From a virus, in IMG/VR virus record IMGVR_UViG_3300050821_007283, positions 1-54,973 of that record: a DNA stretch of 54,973 bases; one strand, 5' to 3'. Each line of letters starts with the position of its first letter. Within the stretch, counting starts at the first letter, position 1. Below are positions 36,581-43,934 of the stretch, one piece after another. The notes below the pieces were generated by a model. The model was not told the DNA's origin. It saw nothing but the letters and a program-made list of their open reading frames with translations, and searched no databases. A program made the position numbers and the translations under genes.

Positions 36581-36830
36581 TTGCTATCTCCCTCGCTCGC
36601 TTCTCCGCATAGGCCGCTGCCTCATCGCAGCCGTGACCGCTTCCGCTGCCGCCGAGGTGGACCTTGTGCCTCAGCCATTTGCGGTAGCCCATCTCGCCTC
36701 CGGGCGGCAGGCGGTGATCCTCGTACTTGTCGCCGGGGTAGATCGGCGTGGCGCACTGCCAGCCGTCGCAGCGGTGCTGTATCCGGGCTGTCCGGACCTT
36801 GACCGGGATGACCGGCTGGCAGCCGCTCAC
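36573..36830 (-). CDS. Hypothetical zinc-binding type protein
   Basis: 85 aa, GTG 36830 (GTGA). VKVRTARIQHRCDGWQCATP, YPGDKYEDHRLPPGG and a late GHGCDEAAAYAEK: the HxCDxxxC pattern of a small phage family that binds one zinc. Unknown role. Confidence 0.65.
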   Translation of the reverse strand: MSGCQPVIPVKVRTARIQHRCDGWQCATPIYPGDKYEDHRLPPGGEMGYRKWLRHKVHLGGSGSGHGCDEAAAYAEKRAREIASA

Positions 36831-37153
36831 GAAGCGGCCTCGGTGATGGACCCGAACATGACCCCGGCCGCTCCGCGAACCTCATCCCACTCCCAGTACC
36901 GGTCGTGACGGCGGATGGTCTCCCGCCACCAGCCCTGACGGGGGTCAGCCGGCTCACTGCGCGTGCCTACGTACTGCCGGGCGACGGCGCGGGCGAGATC
37001 CAGCGCCCGCACGACATCATGGGTGCCGGTCACCAGTACCGATGACTCGATGCCGTCTTCGTCGGTCAGGACCCGCGCGGACACCTTGCGCGGCCGGTAT
37101 AGGCGTCCGTTTGGCCGCTGGATCGGCGGGGGATTGGCTGCGGCGTCACTCAC
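36827..37153 (-). CDS. Conserved phage protein of unknown function
   Basis: 108 aa, GTG 37153. PPIQRPNGRLYRPRKVSARV, LVTGTHDVVRALDLARAVAR, WWRETIRRHDRYWEWDE: known to me as a recurring actinophage family (RPNGRxYRPRK, GTHD). No activity known. Confidence 0.65.
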   Translation of the reverse strand: MSDAAANPPPIQRPNGRLYRPRKVSARVLTDEDGIESSVLVTGTHDVVRALDLARAVARQYVGTRSEPADPRQGWWRETIRRHDRYWEWDEVRGAAGVMFGSITEAAS

Positions 37154-37568
37154 CGTCTTCCTCCGGGCACTTGTGGGCGGCTGCCGCGTCGATCAGGTCA
37201 CCAAGGACCGGGTCGTGATCTAGCTCGGTGCCGATGTCGGGAGTCCGGCCGTGGAACACCGCGTGCCCTTCGATCGTGACGTGCCTGCCGCAGTCCGGGC
37301 ACCCGGCCTCGGTGAAGCTGTCCGGGTCCAAGCCGAACGCCCGGACACGGGAAGCCTCCGCCTCGCCCGCGCTCACCGGGTCAGGCTGCGGGTCCGCCAG
37401 CAGCTGCGCCAGTTCCGGCCGGCGCCCGGCTATCTCCTGAACCTCAAGGGCCAGGTTGTCCAGCACCCAGCCTCTGTCCGCTCCCCCGTCGCGGGGCTTG
37501 GAGATGATTCCGTAAGCCGCTACGACAGCTTCCTCAAGCGCGGCCAGCCGGTCAGCGTTAGCGGTCAT
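37146..37568 (-). CDS. Hypothetical protein with CxxC
   Basis: 140 aa, ATG 37568. Helical first half (RLAALEEAVVAAYGIISKPR), central GCPDCGRHVTIEGHAVFHG and an acidic end with one Cys (HKCPEEDGE). Unknown. Confidence 0.6.
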   Translation of the reverse strand: MTANADRLAALEEAVVAAYGIISKPRDGGADRGWVLDNLALEVQEIAGRRPELAQLLADPQPDPVSAGEAEASRVRAFGLDPDSFTEAGCPDCGRHVTIEGHAVFHGRTPDIGTELDHDPVLGDLIDAAAAHKCPEEDGE

Positions 37569-37782
37569 CGAGCATCACTCCCTCAGTCCCGGTGTAGCCG
37601 CAGGACAGGCAGCGGTGGACGCCGACAGCCCCGAAGTGGCCGCGAGAGTGCTCCGTCCCGCACAGGCATCGCCAGCGCCGGGGCGGGTAACCGGCCGCGA
37701 GGTCCGCTCGCTCAGCGTCAAGCGCGTCAGCGATGACGCCGACGTTGATCGCCGGGTCGGGGTGGTAGCAGGTGGTGGTCAT
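37558..37782 (-). CDS. Zinc-ribbon protein
   Basis: 74 aa, ATG 37782. WRCLCGTEHSRGHFGAVGVH, RCLSCGYTGTEG: two Cys pairs with intervening His, a zinc ribbon. N-terminal helical part with one Cys/His. Unknown role. Confidence 0.6.
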   Translation of the reverse strand: MTTTCYHPDPAINVGVIADALDAERADLAAGYPPRRWRCLCGTEHSRGHFGAVGVHRCLSCGYTGTEGVMLDDR

Positions 37783-38162
37783 CGGGTCTCTCCTAGATAG
37801 GCGGTCGCTACCGCCAGGGCGGCGTCCCAGCAGGTGCAGACGGCATCCGCCTCGGTGTCGTCCTGATTACCGAACCAGAGGTCGCAGCGGTCGCAACTCC
37901 CGTCCGGGTGCAGGAAAGCCTCGGCCTCTGCCGCTAGTTGCTCAAGCCAGCCCGCGACAGCAAGGGTCACTGCCGGGTGCCATGAGGCGATGTACTGCGC
38001 CCGGACCGTCAGGTCCGCCGACGCGATCTCGTCAATGCCGTCGGCGGTCCATATGTCGTGCCCGGACGAGCACCACGGCGGCGGGGGCACCAGGGCCGCC
38101 CGCTCGCGCATCAGCTTCGCCGCCTCGCGGAGCAGTTCCGCCGGGCCCGGGGTGTCAGTCAT
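37779..38162 (-). CDS. Hypothetical protein of common Streptomyces type
   Basis: 127 aa from ATG 38162 (ATGA overlap). ELLREAAKLMRERAALVPPP, YIASWHPAVTLAVAGWLEQL, CDRCDLWFGNQD: the MRERA...HIASWHP pattern is frequent in Streptomyces genomes. Two Cys pairs. Function unknown. Confidence 0.65.
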   Translation of the reverse strand: MTDTPGPAELLREAAKLMRERAALVPPPPWCSSGHDIWTADGIDEIASADLTVRAQYIASWHPAVTLAVAGWLEQLAAEAEAFLHPDGSCDRCDLWFGNQDDTEADAVCTCWDAALAVATAYLGETR

Positions 38163-38518
38163 CGCCGTTCTCCTCCGCCAATGGCCATCACGGCCAGGTC
38201 CCTTGTCGCGTAGGTCAGCAGCACCTTGTCCATGCCCGTGACCCGGAGCACCTTGAGCACTTCCTCCCGGTCGCAGGCCAGCCGCAGCCAGCCGCCCCGT
38301 GCCCGTGCCCGCTTGAGGGCGGCCAGGATGACGCCCAGCCCAGGCGCGTCCAGGAACTCGCACCCGGTCAGGTCCAGCAGGACACGGGAGTGGCCGCGGT
38401 CGTCAAGCCGCATCAGCGACTGCCGGAGCAGCGGCGCCGTGTAGACGTCCACGTCTCCGGCCGCCTTGAGTACTGCGACCTCGCCTATGGCTCCCTCGGT
38501 GAGGGTGAGGGCGGTCAC
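38159..38518 (-). CDS. STAS-domain anti-anti-sigma-like protein without phosphosite
   Basis: 119 aa from GTG 38518 (GTGA overlap). A full STAS domain: VAVLKAAGDVDVYTAPLL, RVLLDLTGCEFLDAPGLGVI, LKRARARGGWLRLACDREEV, LRVTGMDKVL. In SpoIIAA-type antagonists the loop is Asp-Ser-Ser-Gly with the phosphorylated Ser; here it is Asp57-Ala58-Pro59-Gly60, so kinase control is lost. Such a protein could bind host anti-sigma factors permanently and free stress sigma factors. Family is clear; phage role inferred. Confidence 0.85.
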   Translation of the reverse strand: MTALTLTEGAIGEVAVLKAAGDVDVYTAPLLRQSLMRLDDRGHSRVLLDLTGCEFLDAPGLGVILAALKRARARGGWLRLACDREEVLKVLRVTGMDKVLLTYATRDLAVMAIGGGERR

Positions 38519-39048
38519 GGCTTGCCGCCCTGATCCGGGCACGCCTCGCTGAACTCGTACTGGCCGTCCGGGTCGCCGATGACCCAGAAGTCGCTCGCGC
38601 CGTCATCGAACCGGACCACGTAGCAGTCGCGGCCTTTCACCTGAACCTGGCCGGCCAGGGTGGCCCACTCGCCGCTGCGGTAGCCGTAAGGGTGCATCGT
38701 GCGGATGCTGGTCACGAGCCCACCGCCCTGGATCTCCTCGCCTAGGCGGGACACCTCGTCAGCGGCGGCTACGGCTTCCTCTCCTGAGTGCCTGATCTGG
38801 TGCCACCGGGCGAGCAGGCCCGCCGGGACCATCGACCTCATCAGGTCCGACGCGAGGGTGCCGGCGAACATCGGCAGGATGTCGTCTAGCAGTCGCTCCA
38901 GCTCGGCTATGCGGGCGTCAGCCTTCTCGTGCCGGGCGGTCACCTCGGCCAGCCGGCCTTGCAGCCTGCCGCGCTCGTCGTTCACGCCCGCACCGTAAGC
39001 GGCGCCCTCCGTACCGAGCCAGACCCGGCCTGATCCGCTGGTGCTCAT
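38515..39048 (-). CDS. Coiled-coil hypothetical protein
   Basis: 177 aa, ATG 39048. Residues 25-60 form a coiled coil (GRLAEVTARHEKADARIAEL); the C-terminal 70 residues are beta-rich (WATLAGQVQVKGRDCYVVRF, DFWVIGDPDGQYEF). Partner of the STAS gene only by overlap. Unknown. Confidence 0.6.
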   Translation of the reverse strand: MSTSGSGRVWLGTEGAAYGAGVNDERGRLQGRLAEVTARHEKADARIAELERLLDDILPMFAGTLASDLMRSMVPAGLLARWHQIRHSGEEAVAAADEVSRLGEEIQGGGLVTSIRTMHPYGYRSGEWATLAGQVQVKGRDCYVVRFDDGASDFWVIGDPDGQYEFSEACPDQGGKP

Positions 39049-39383
39049 CGCGCCTCACCGTCCAGGAGAGCGCCCATCTCGCCGCACCGGGGCAGGTGGG
39101 TGATGACGCTCTCGGTCAGCTCCGCGAGGCATCCCGCGCAGCGCCAGACTGCCTCGTGCAGCTCAAGCCGCTGGGTGACCGGGCGGGACCAGATGCGCTC
39201 TCGCTCGGCCGCGCGGATGGCCGGCGCGACGGCATCGAGGATGCACAGCGGCAAGTCGAAGTCCTGTTTCTCCGGGGCGTCGCAGAAGCATCCGGTACTG
39301 TCGCAGCCCATCTTGTGCATCCAGGCGCTGACGGCCTGCTCGGCGAGAGCGATCGCCTCGGGCGGTACGGGTGGCGTGGTCAC
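39045..39383 (-). CDS. Hypothetical Cys-containing protein
   Basis: 112 aa, GTG 39383. Helical start with GCDSTGCFCDAP, then a second Cys/His group (WRCAGCLAELTESVITHLPR, CGEMG). Zinc-binding likely. Unknown role. Confidence 0.6.
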   Translation of the reverse strand: MTTPPVPPEAIALAEQAVSAWMHKMGCDSTGCFCDAPEKQDFDLPLCILDAVAPAIRAAERERIWSRPVTQRLELHEAVWRCAGCLAELTESVITHLPRCGEMGALLDGEAR

Positions 39384-39655
39384 AGGTCGCCTCCGAGGCC
39401 AAGCACCGGGTACAGGTCAGGCATCCCGAGGCAGCCGTCGATTACGTTGGCAACGATCTGGCTGTCGGGCGGGACCGGCGAGCCCTTCGGGGCCATCGCG
39501 CCGTGAACGTAGCCCATGACCGCCGCTTCCCTGACGAGCTTCTGCTCGCGGTCAGTCAGCGCAGACCAGGCGGCGTTCCTCCGGGCGGCGCGCTCGGCGT
39601 CCCGGACTTCGAGGTACCGGACGATCGCCGGATCTACGGGTGCCGGGGTGGTCAT
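39380..39655 (-). CDS. Conserved small phage protein
   Basis: 91 aa from ATG 39655 (ATGA overlap). ALTDREQKLVREAAVMGYVH, SQIVANVIDGCLGMPDLYPV: a pattern I know from many actinophage operons. Helical, no catalytic motif. Confidence 0.65.
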   Translation of the reverse strand: MTTPAPVDPAIVRYLEVRDAERAARRNAAWSALTDREQKLVREAAVMGYVHGAMAPKGSPVPPDSQIVANVIDGCLGMPDLYPVLGLGGDL

Positions 39656-40131
39656 GCGTCCCACCTCGCCTGCACCGTGACCGAACCGGCCTCGTCCCCG
39701 TCCATCAGCATCCATGCGGTCTCGGCCAGGTGCGCGCCGCAAGCCTCAAGCACCTGGTAGGCAGGGTCGCGGTCGGACCGCTCCACGCGGAACCGGGACA
39801 GGCTCGCGCACTGCTCGTAGTCGTCCTCGGGGACGGCCATGTCCCAGTCGCAGCGGGTCCCGTCGTAAGTGAGTGGCACCGCGGGCTCAGGGAACGCCGC
39901 GCCGAGGGAGGACGCCCACTCGCGGAGCAGTTCCTCGGCTGCGGCTTTCAGTTCGTCAGCGTCGTCGCCGTACCGCACCTTCGGCCGGCCCGGCATCGTC
40001 GCCGACTGGAGCACCCACTCGTCCGAATCATGGTCCGGCTTCCAGATCTGGTACAGCCAGTCGCCTAGCGAGCCCGCGTACCCGAGGTAGCCGCCGTGGT
40101 CGTTGCCGGTCCACCGGATCAGCTCAGTCAT
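39652..40131 (-). CDS. Hypothetical protein
   Basis: 159 aa from ATG 40131. WTGNDHGGYLGYAGSLGDWL, ADELKAAAEELLREWASSLG; alternating beta and helix with many acidic and aromatic residues. No family recognised. Confidence 0.6.
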   Translation of the reverse strand: MTELIRWTGNDHGGYLGYAGSLGDWLYQIWKPDHDSDEWVLQSATMPGRPKVRYGDDADELKAAAEELLREWASSLGAAFPEPAVPLTYDGTRCDWDMAVPEDDYEQCASLSRFRVERSDRDPAYQVLEACGAHLAETAWMLMDGDEAGSVTVQARWDA

Positions 40132-40441
40132 CGGACTCCTCCTGCTTCGCCTTGGGCAGCGTGAGCTTGTAGCCGAACTCCTCGGCCGCCGCGCGTGCCT
40201 GGTCTTCATGTGCCGGGCAATAGTCCTTGCTCAGGAACGAGACTCGCTGATAGCGGACGAACAGCCATCCCTGCGACCTCGCCAGCTTCCGTGCCGCGAC
40301 CTGGGTGCGCGGGAACACCCATGAGCCGTCCGGCTGCTGGCCGCCCTTGACCTCCGCCGGGCATTGCGCCGTTCCCGAATCCGTCACGGCCGACGGCACC
40401 GTGGCGTCGCACTCGACGTGGGCACTGGTGTAGACGCTCAC
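40124..40441 (-). CDS. Hypothetical protein with scattered Cys
   Basis: 105 aa, GTG 40441. Early Cys (HVECDATVP, TAQCPAEVKG) and a late CPAHEDQA; middle KLARSQGWLFVRYQRVSFLS. Could be a zinc-binding fold. Unknown. Confidence 0.6.
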   Translation of the reverse strand: MSVYTSAHVECDATVPSAVTDSGTAQCPAEVKGGQQPDGSWVFPRTQVAARKLARSQGWLFVRYQRVSFLSKDYCPAHEDQARAAAEEFGYKLTLPKAKQEESDD

Positions 40442-40635
40442 CGGAACGCCCCCCTCAGCGCCTCGAACTGGGCGCTTATCGCGTCAAGCCGCGCCTGGTC
40501 GCAGTCCGGGCACCACAGCGGGCCCCACCACGTGCCAGCCGGGCTCTCGCAGCCGGGTTCTATGCAGGTCTTGCCGCTGGGCTCCTGGCAGACGTGCTTG
40601 CCCGCGTCGCGGCACTGCTGGTGGCTGAGGCTCAT
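40438..40635 (-). CDS. Small Cys-rich phage protein
   Basis: 65 aa from ATG 40635 (ATGA overlap). CIEPGCESPAGTWWGPLWCP, DCDQARLDAI: a four-Cys zinc site in a pattern common in actinophage and Streptomyces small proteins. Unknown function. Confidence 0.65.
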   Translation of the reverse strand: MSLSHQQCRDAGKHVCQEPSGKTCIEPGCESPAGTWWGPLWCPDCDQARLDAISAQFEALRGAFR

Positions 40636-41003
40636 AGTTCGCCCTCCTGCCTGCCCGGTGCCGCAGCGGCGATGGCCTCGCACCCGGCGGCATGCTCGGC
40701 CGCGTACCCCGCCAGCACCGCCGGGGCGTGCTGGGCGGCGAAGCCCAGGAACCACCCGCACGCCCGGCAGGCCAGGTACAGCCACGGACGGCCCTCATTC
40801 ACGCCCGCGAGCAGCATCACGTCGGCCGCCCACGGCTGGAAAGGCTGCACCGCCGGGTCAGTGGTAATCCACTCGGGCGGCACCGGGTCGGAGGTGTCGG
40901 CGTTGGCCTGGTCTGCGCCCATGATGGCGATGCGGCGGGCGAACATCTCGGAACCGCACGCTGGTCCGGGCCGGCTCGCGGCCGGGCTGTCATTCGTCGT
41001 CAT
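40632..41003 (-). CDS. Hypothetical protein
   Basis: 123 aa, ATG 41003. Acidic linker, hydrophobic beta region (RPWLYLACRACGWFLGF) and a helical end (VLAGYAAEHAAGCEAI). One CxxC. No family recognised. Confidence 0.6.
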   Translation of the reverse strand: MTTNDSPAASRPGPACGSEMFARRIAIMGADQANADTSDPVPPEWITTDPAVQPFQPWAADVMLLAGVNEGRPWLYLACRACGWFLGFAAQHAPAVLAGYAAEHAAGCEAIAAAAPGRQEGEL

Positions 41004-41006
41004 CGG

Positions 41007-41267
41007 TCAGCCTCCGTTCCGGGCGTGGAACATGTGCACCCTCGCGCCCTCAGCCCAGCCGCAGCGGCAGAAGCCGCCGGGAGGGTCGCCGGCACGGTCG
41101 AACGCGTGCGGCTTGCGCGGGTCAAGCGGGTTCCGGTGCCATGCGGCGGCGTCGCGGAAATAGGCAGCGAACTCCTCGTCGCCAGCCAGGCCGACCTCAT
41201 CGGCCAGGGCTTCCAGCGTCTCCGCGAACTCGAGGTCGGCTTGCTGGGGTGTCATCACGGCGTCCAT
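41007..41267 (-). CDS. Hypothetical protein
   Basis: 86 aa from ATG 41267, with AGGAG eight bases upstream. Helical QQADLEFAETLEALADEVGL, then HAFDRAGDPPGGFCRCGWAE and a His-containing end. Unknown. Confidence 0.6.
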   Translation of the reverse strand: MDAVMTPQQADLEFAETLEALADEVGLAGDEEFAAYFRDAAAWHRNPLDPRKPHAFDRAGDPPGGFCRCGWAEGARVHMFHARNGG

Positions 41268-41278
41268 CGGTCGCACTC

Positions 41279-41467
41279 CTAGTCGTCGTCGCGGCTGCGC
41301 AGCCGCTCCTCGCGCTCGGACATCCCGCCCGGATAGGCGGCCCCGTCTTCGGTTCGCTCGTCCTGGTCGGTGAAGGCCGGGTTGCGCGGTGCAAGGCCAG
41401 GCCAGTTCGGGAATTGCTCCTTGAACAGGTCGGCGTTCATGAGCAGCTCGGTTCCGGTGAAGGCCAT
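41279..41467 (-). CDS. Hypothetical small protein
   Basis: 62 aa from ATG 41467 (TGATG junction). ELLMNADLFKEQFPNWPGLA then an acidic/Arg-rich tail. No motif. Confidence 0.55.
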   Translation of the reverse strand: MAFTGTELLMNADLFKEQFPNWPGLAPRNPAFTDQDERTEDGAAYPGGMSEREERLRSRDDD

Positions 41468-41988
41468 CACGAGCCGTCCCTGACTGATACGAGCCATTCA
41501 GATGCCCGCCGCAGATGGTGGTCTTGCAGTCCGGCCCGGCCGTCAACCCGGATGACCTTGTGCGGCACCGCGCAGCGGCGCAGCTCGCGCGCTGCGTCCG
41601 GCTCGTCGTCGAGCCAGCAGAACGGCCGGTCCCCGGCGTAGGCGCGCATCGCTGCGGCTTTGGTGGTCCCGATCGAGACGTGCTCGCTGAACCTGCGCCC
41701 GGCCCTCCCCGGCTCCATCGGCACCCACGGCAGGACAGGAAGCCCGACCAGCGGAGCAATGTGCTTAACGGCCAGTTCCTCCCAGGTGGTGCACCACGTC
41801 AGTTCCGCGCCATGCTCAACTGCGACCGCCAGCAACTGCCTGCCGTGAGACGGATTGAAGCGGATGCGCAAGCCCATGACCTTCGTGTCCTGCCAGCCCT
41901 TAGGCGGGGTGCTCCCGCCGCTCAGGGCGTTCAGCACGCCGTCAACGTCGACCGCCAGAATCGGGCGGGGGGTTCCGGTGAGTGCCAT
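41467..41988 (-). CDS. HAD-superfamily hydrolase-like protein
   Basis: 173 aa from ATG 41988. Motif I ILAVDVDGVLN (nucleophile Asp and Asp+2), then ELTWCTTWEELAVKHIAPLV, AAAMRAYAGDRPFCWLDDEP (acidic motif IV). This matches the HAD phosphatase-type domain found with RNA-repair (Swiss-army-knife) proteins and in phages. Likely acts on a phosphorylated nucleotide or RNA end; substrate unknown. Interesting together with the Thg1-like and 2H genes. Confidence 0.75.
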   Translation of the reverse strand: MALTGTPRPILAVDVDGVLNALSGGSTPPKGWQDTKVMGLRIRFNPSHGRQLLAVAVEHGAELTWCTTWEELAVKHIAPLVGLPVLPWVPMEPGRAGRRFSEHVSIGTTKAAAMRAYAGDRPFCWLDDEPDAARELRRCAVPHKVIRVDGRAGLQDHHLRRASEWLVSVRDGS

Positions 41989-42281
41989 CACTTGCCGTCC
42001 TTCCTGACGACGACGCGGTTGACGTACTCCGGTGACCGCTTGTCGAACGTGCTGATACCGGGGGCACCGCGCAGCCACTCGAAGTACTGGCCGATCAGGA
42101 CGGGAAGGCACCCGCAGTCATCGGTGCCGGAGTGGTGGAAGCCGCCAGCGCAGCGGCTATCCGGGCAGCCGCACTCGTCGCCACACCACTTGCCGCTGCG
42201 CATGTAGTTGGCCCGTGCCCACGCGGCCTGGGTGATCCCGGCCTCTTTCAGCGTGGCCCTGGCGGTGGCGTTCAGTTTCAC
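41988..42281 (-). CDS. Cys-rich hypothetical protein
   Basis: 97 aa from GTG 42281 (GTGA overlap). Helix-turn-like start TLKEAGITQAAWARANYM, then SGKWCGDECGCPDSRCAGG and DDCGCLP: seven Cys clustered, probable zinc site. Unknown role. Confidence 0.6.
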   Translation of the reverse strand: MKLNATARATLKEAGITQAAWARANYMRSGKWCGDECGCPDSRCAGGFHHSGTDDCGCLPVLIGQYFEWLRGAPGISTFDKRSPEYVNRVVVRKDGK

Positions 42282-42541
42282 GACTCCGCTCCGAATGTGA
42301 TCGTGGTGATGTTCAGGCCGGTCATCCACGCCCACCACCGGCCGCAAGTCGGGCAGTGGTAGACAGCGGACGGCGGGACGTAATCGGCACCGTCCCAGCA
42401 CTCAGAGCAGCCGCAGTCGCCGCGCCCGGTAGGGGTGCCGCAGTGCCAGCAGTCCTCCGTCTCCTGTGGCTGGTAGCCGTCAGGAACTTCGCGCTGGTCC
42501 TCGGCGTCCTCGGGATGGCACCCGCGAAAATGCTCGGCCAT
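42278..42541 (-). CDS. Zinc-ribbon protein
   Basis: 87 aa from ATG 42541 (TGATG). EDCWHCGTPTGRGDCGCSEC and YHCPTCGRWWAWMT give two Cys-pair sets. Unknown function. Confidence 0.6.
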   Translation of the reverse strand: MAEHFRGCHPEDAEDQREVPDGYQPQETEDCWHCGTPTGRGDCGCSECWDGADYVPPSAVYHCPTCGRWWAWMTGLNITTITFGAES

Positions 42542-42807
42542 CACTTCGCCCCTTCCGTGCGCGCCAGCGGCTTGAACGGCACGACGTACCAGCCGGTCGC
42601 ATACAAGCCGTAACCGCCGCCAGTGCGGTGAAGGCGCTGAGTCCGGGCCTTGACGCGGTCCCACGCCCAGCCCTTGGCGAGCAATCCCCACGTGCCGTCG
42701 TGGTGCTTCGCTATCCCGGCCCAGTCGTACGCAGCAGCGGTGCGGATCTTGATCTCAGTACCGTCTGGCGCAGTTGCTACCAGGGTGACCTTTGGCTTGC
42801 TGTCCAT
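42541..42807 (-). CDS. Hypothetical protein
   Basis: 88 aa, ATG 42807. Beta-rich: KVTLVATAPDGTEIKIRTAA, WGLLAKGWAWDRVKARTQRL. The GGAGG ribosome site lies inside the end of the upstream gene. No family recognised. Confidence 0.6.
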   Translation of the reverse strand: MDSKPKVTLVATAPDGTEIKIRTAAAYDWAGIAKHHDGTWGLLAKGWAWDRVKARTQRLHRTGGGYGLYATGWYVVPFKPLARTEGAK

Positions 42808-43143
42808 CTACGCCACCTCCGCGCCCTCTGGCCGAACCGGGACCAGCGTCAGGAACAAGTCGTCCGGTCCCTGGCTCACTCCGCCGCCGTACAGCCGGAT
42901 GGTGCCGTCGTCGTCCATCTGAACCTGAGCGGCCTTCGGCCAGTCCACTGGCGCACCGTCCGGCCGGGTCCGGTGGGAGAGGTAGAACCGCGAGGCGCTG
43001 ACTCGCATGACCTCGCGACGCTGCGTGCCGAAACTCGGATGGTCGGGGCGCTGGATGTAGTGGTTCGTCACGTCGTAGACGCTTCCGGCCTGCACTCGCC
43101 GCTTGATCTCCGCGAGACTCGGGTGCCCCAATCCCTGGCCCAT
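42808..43143 (-). CDS. Hypothetical conserved-type protein
   Basis: 111 aa, ATG 43143. SLAEIKRRVQAGSVYDVTNH, RREVMRVSASRFYLS, AQVQMDDDGTIRLYGGG, PDDLFLTLVPV: a beta-rich protein type recurrent in actinophages. The stop-to-start junction at each end of this gene is an identical 17-bp sequence. Confidence 0.65.
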   Translation of the reverse strand: MGQGLGHPSLAEIKRRVQAGSVYDVTNHYIQRPDHPSFGTQRREVMRVSASRFYLSHRTRPDGAPVDWPKAAQVQMDDDGTIRLYGGGVSQGPDDLFLTLVPVRPEGAEVA

Positions 43144-43506
43144 CTACGCCACCTCCCTGGCCGCGTCGCCCATCGCTGCCGCGCAGCGGTGCTTGCACAG
43201 GTAGCCGAACGCCGCCGCCCTGCACTCGCAGGACAGCGAGGTGGCGGTGTACTCCCGCTTGCCATCGGTGCTCCTGACCGCCCACACGTTCTCCCGGACC
43301 GGCCTGAGCTTGCCCGCGATGATGAGGTCAGTGGCAGGGGCATTGAGTTTGCCGAACGGGACGGCTGCGAGGCGGGCGGCCTCGGCGCGCTTCTCGTCGC
43401 GGGCTATCGCGAAGCACCGGGCGCTCATCTTCCGGGCGATGCTGGCAGCCGAACGCAACGGCCTGCCGCATCCGTTCCGCTGGCACTTGATGACTTCGGG
43501 TGTCAT
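43144..43506 (-). CDS. SWIM-zinc-finger-like protein
   Basis: 120 aa from ATG 43506, which lies inside operator 1. N-terminal CQRNGCGRPLRSAASIARKM, C-terminal SLSCECRAAAFGYLCKHRCA, the CxC...CxH of a SWIM finger that binds DNA or proteins. A promoter TTGCGG (43542-43537), 18 bp, TATGGT (43518-43513) predicts transcription start at the ATG. First gene of the 43.5-29.4 kb leftward operon. Confidence 0.7.
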   Translation of the reverse strand: MTPEVIKCQRNGCGRPLRSAASIARKMSARCFAIARDEKRAEAARLAAVPFGKLNAPATDLIIAGKLRPVRENVWAVRSTDGKREYTATSLSCECRAAAFGYLCKHRCAAAMGDAAREVA

Positions 43507-43572
43507 GACACCACCATACCTGAGGGTGTCATGACACCGCAAGCCATCTGTAGTATCCTCGGTGTCATGACA
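43499..43572. promoter_or_regulatory. Divergent switch with three TGTCATGACA operators
   Basis: The 10-bp palindrome TGTCATGACA at 43501-43510, 43527-43536 and 43563-43572; the first two extend to GGTGTCATGACACC. The ATG inside operator 1 (read leftward) starts the SWIM gene and the ATG inside operator 3 (read rightward) starts the RHH gene. Leftward promoter TTGCGG/TATGGT has operator 2 in its spacer; rightward -10 TATCCT (43554-43559) has operator 2 over its -35. Confidence 0.8.
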
Positions 43573-43791
43573 GTAGAAGGGCACCGGATGCCGACGAAAG
43601 GCAACCCGCGCCGCACGTTCCGGTTCGAGCCGACCCTGTGGACGGCATTCACCGAGGCAGCGAAGCGCGATCCGCACAAGCGGTCCCCGACCGTCATCGT
43701 GCGTGACTTCATCGCGTGGTATGCAGGCCAGCGCGGTTTCGCGAGACCCGTGCGGCCCAGCGCCCGCGACAGCAAAGAGCAGCAGGACTGA
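43567..43791 (+). CDS. RHH repressor-like protein
   Basis: 74 aa from ATG 43567, in operator 3 (alternative ATG 43588). RRTFRFEPTLWTAFTEAAKR, SPTVIVRDFIAWYAGQRG is a ribbon-helix-helix with a basic strand; the tail is disordered. Likely binds the three TGTCATGACA sites and represses itself and the leftward operon. Monocistronic, closed by a strong terminator. Confidence 0.8.
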   Translation: MTVEGHRMPTKGNPRRTFRFEPTLWTAFTEAAKRDPHKRSPTVIVRDFIAWYAGQRGFARPVRPSARDSKEQQD

Positions 43792-43793
43792 GC

Positions 43794-43823
43794 GGCCCGG
43801 CGGTGTGCAACCACCGCCGGGCC
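43794..43823 (+). terminator. Strong intrinsic-type terminator hairpin
   Basis: Perfect 12-bp stem GGCCCGGCGGTG/CACCGCCGGGCC with loop TGCAAC, two bases after the RHH stop and followed by TTGCC. GC-rich with a short T tract, as usual in actinobacteria. Confidence 0.75.
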
Positions 43824-43934
43824 TTGCCACACCGACCTATCCAGAAGGACCGGTGCAACGATCATGAGGGTAACAACGCGCCCCGTTCGGCGACATCCGC
43901 CCGATGCGACCGGCACGGCGGCGACCGCCTTAGC

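Noticed and set aside
43716-43934. N-terminal extension of the CHC2-like gene into the RHH gene and terminator
   Set aside because: The extension overlaps the RHH coding region and the terminator stem and lacks a ribosome site; a start near 43935 is more likely.
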